Origin: Variovorax sp. PBL-E5
GTDB lineage: Bacteria; Pseudomonadota; Gammaproteobacteria; Burkholderiales; Burkholderiaceae_C
Length of the DNA stretch: 64,000 nt
Direction of reading: 5' to 3'
Assembly: GCF_901827185.1 (NCBI RefSeq)
Contig: NZ_LR594671.1
Coordinates: 4,761,001-4,825,000 of the forward strand
Part shown: positions 62,171-64,000 of the stretch, piece by piece
Layout: each line of letters begins with the position of its first letter
How positions within the stretch are numbered: the stretch's first letter is position 1
Program-made: the position numbers and the translations under genes
The notes under the pieces: generated by a model
Databases searched by the model: none
The model's input: only the letters and a program-made list of their open reading frames with translations
Told to the model about the DNA's origin: nothing

Positions 62171-62196
62171 CGCCCAACCAAGGGATTGGTTGGGCG
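62171..62196 (-). terminator. Intrinsic terminator of the rRNA operon
   Basis: CGCCCAACCA and TGGTTGGGCG form a perfect 10-base stem around AGGGAT. On the minus strand, behind the 5S gene, the hairpin is followed by TTCTTGTTTGT, a T-rich tract expected for intrinsic termination. It lies 15 bases beyond the stop of the convergent plus-strand hydrolase gene and may serve both strands. Confidence 0.85.
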
Positions 62197-62214
62197 GTTC
62201 AGGGGGCTGTAAGA

Positions 62215-62329
62215 GCCTGACGATGACCTACTTTCACACGGGAACCCGCACTATCATCGGCGCTGAGGCGTTTCACTGTCCTGTTCGGGATGGGAAGGAG
62301 TGGGACCACCTCGCTATGGTCATCAGGCA
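62215..62329 (-). rRNA. rrf: 5S ribosomal RNA
   Basis: On the minus strand it begins TGCCTGATGACCATAGCG, runs through the conserved CCCACTCCTTCCCATCCCGA and GGTTCCCGTGTG blocks, and ends GTCATCGTCAGGC, which pairs with the 5' end. Length is about 115 bases, normal for 5S. The 120-base spacer to the 23S gene (62330-62450) holds no tRNA I can see. Confidence 0.95.
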
Positions 62330-62450
62330 TAACTGGTTGCTGTCTTGAGGGTAGATCAAGACAACGAATTCATAGAGTTTGGAATCAGCTTTTGGTATTT
62401 TGAATGCGTCAACTTGGCATAACACCTTGATCGGAGATCAAAGTTATAGG

Positions 62451-64000
<1,550 letters not shown>

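Noticed and set aside
62330..62450. A tRNA gene in the spacer between 23S and 5S
   Set aside because: No cloverleaf, T-loop GTTCGA-type block or CCA end is visible on either strand.

Overview
The window is high-GC DNA, apart from the rRNA at the right end. It fits the family Comamonadaceae (Burkholderiales), probably Variovorax or a close relative. The reasons are the codon use, the leucine-degradation cluster with its AraC-type regulator, the corC-lnt / glyQ-glyS-gmhB-plsC gene order, a double-length UvrA, and a repeat family found directly behind stop codons. This assignment rests on recognised protein families and gene order; no database search was run. Nothing looks like a phage, transposon or CRISPR locus.

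Layout. Positions 1-5805 (minus strand) hold a polyamine/iron-type ABC importer, cut by the left edge, then a TauD-type dioxygenase and an acetylpolyamine-amidohydrolase-like deacetylase whose start overlaps the end of a 1968-residue UvrA (5805-11711). Divergent from uvrA is an orphan LivK-type binding protein (11870-12994). Positions 13112-26807 (minus) are mainly a leucine/isovalerate catabolic cluster: isovaleryl-CoA dehydrogenase, an acyl-CoA ligase, both methylcrotonyl-CoA carboxylase subunits, methylglutaconyl-CoA hydratase and HMG-CoA lyase, with several passenger genes. An AraC-type regulator (26924-27955) is divergent from it, and the gap between them holds a direct repeat with 21-bp spacing. 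Positions 28120-39099 hold a small unknown gene, a HAD phosphatase, thiC with a TPP riboswitch and promoter, a DedA-rhodanese fusion, a DUF3047 protein, YchJ, an acyl-CoA dehydrogenase with a thiolase, aceK, a beta carbonic anhydrase and a LiuR-like MerR regulator.

From 39199 the plus strand carries a metallo-beta-lactamase-fold protein overlapping a leucine-rich-repeat protein kinase, then a pseudouridine synthase, a LuxR-type response regulator, a hybrid histidine kinase and a short-chain dehydrogenase. A strong palindrome resembling a LiuR site lies between the MerR gene and the metallohydrolase. Positions 45912-55106 (minus) are a housekeeping block: corC, lnt, a periplasmic asparaginase, glyQ, glyS, gmhB, plsC and a YgjP-like metallopeptidase. 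The asparaginase and its repeat copy look inserted. Positions 55160-61236 hold a GNAT acetyltransferase, an Lrp-type regulator and a divergent phenylalanine/tyrosine cluster: 4-hydroxyphenylpyruvate dioxygenase, a lipoprotein cyclohexadienyl-dehydratase-like protein and phenylalanine hydroxylase. An acyl-CoA ligase overlapping a second metallohydrolase follows. The right end is the 3' part of an rRNA operon on the minus strand (partial 23S, 5S, terminator).

Metabolically the window is dominated by amino-acid and acyl-CoA catabolism: leucine to acetyl-CoA plus acetoacetate, and phenylalanine to tyrosine with 4-hydroxyphenylpyruvate to homogentisate. Thiolase and AceK connect to acetyl-CoA use and the glyoxylate-bypass switch. 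The points most worth a second look are the stop-codon-abutting repeat family, the double UvrA with an in-frame palindromic insertion, the MerR-controlled metallohydrolase/LRR-kinase pair, the PheC-like lipoprotein inside a catabolic cluster, and a GmhB lacking the usual second catalytic aspartate.
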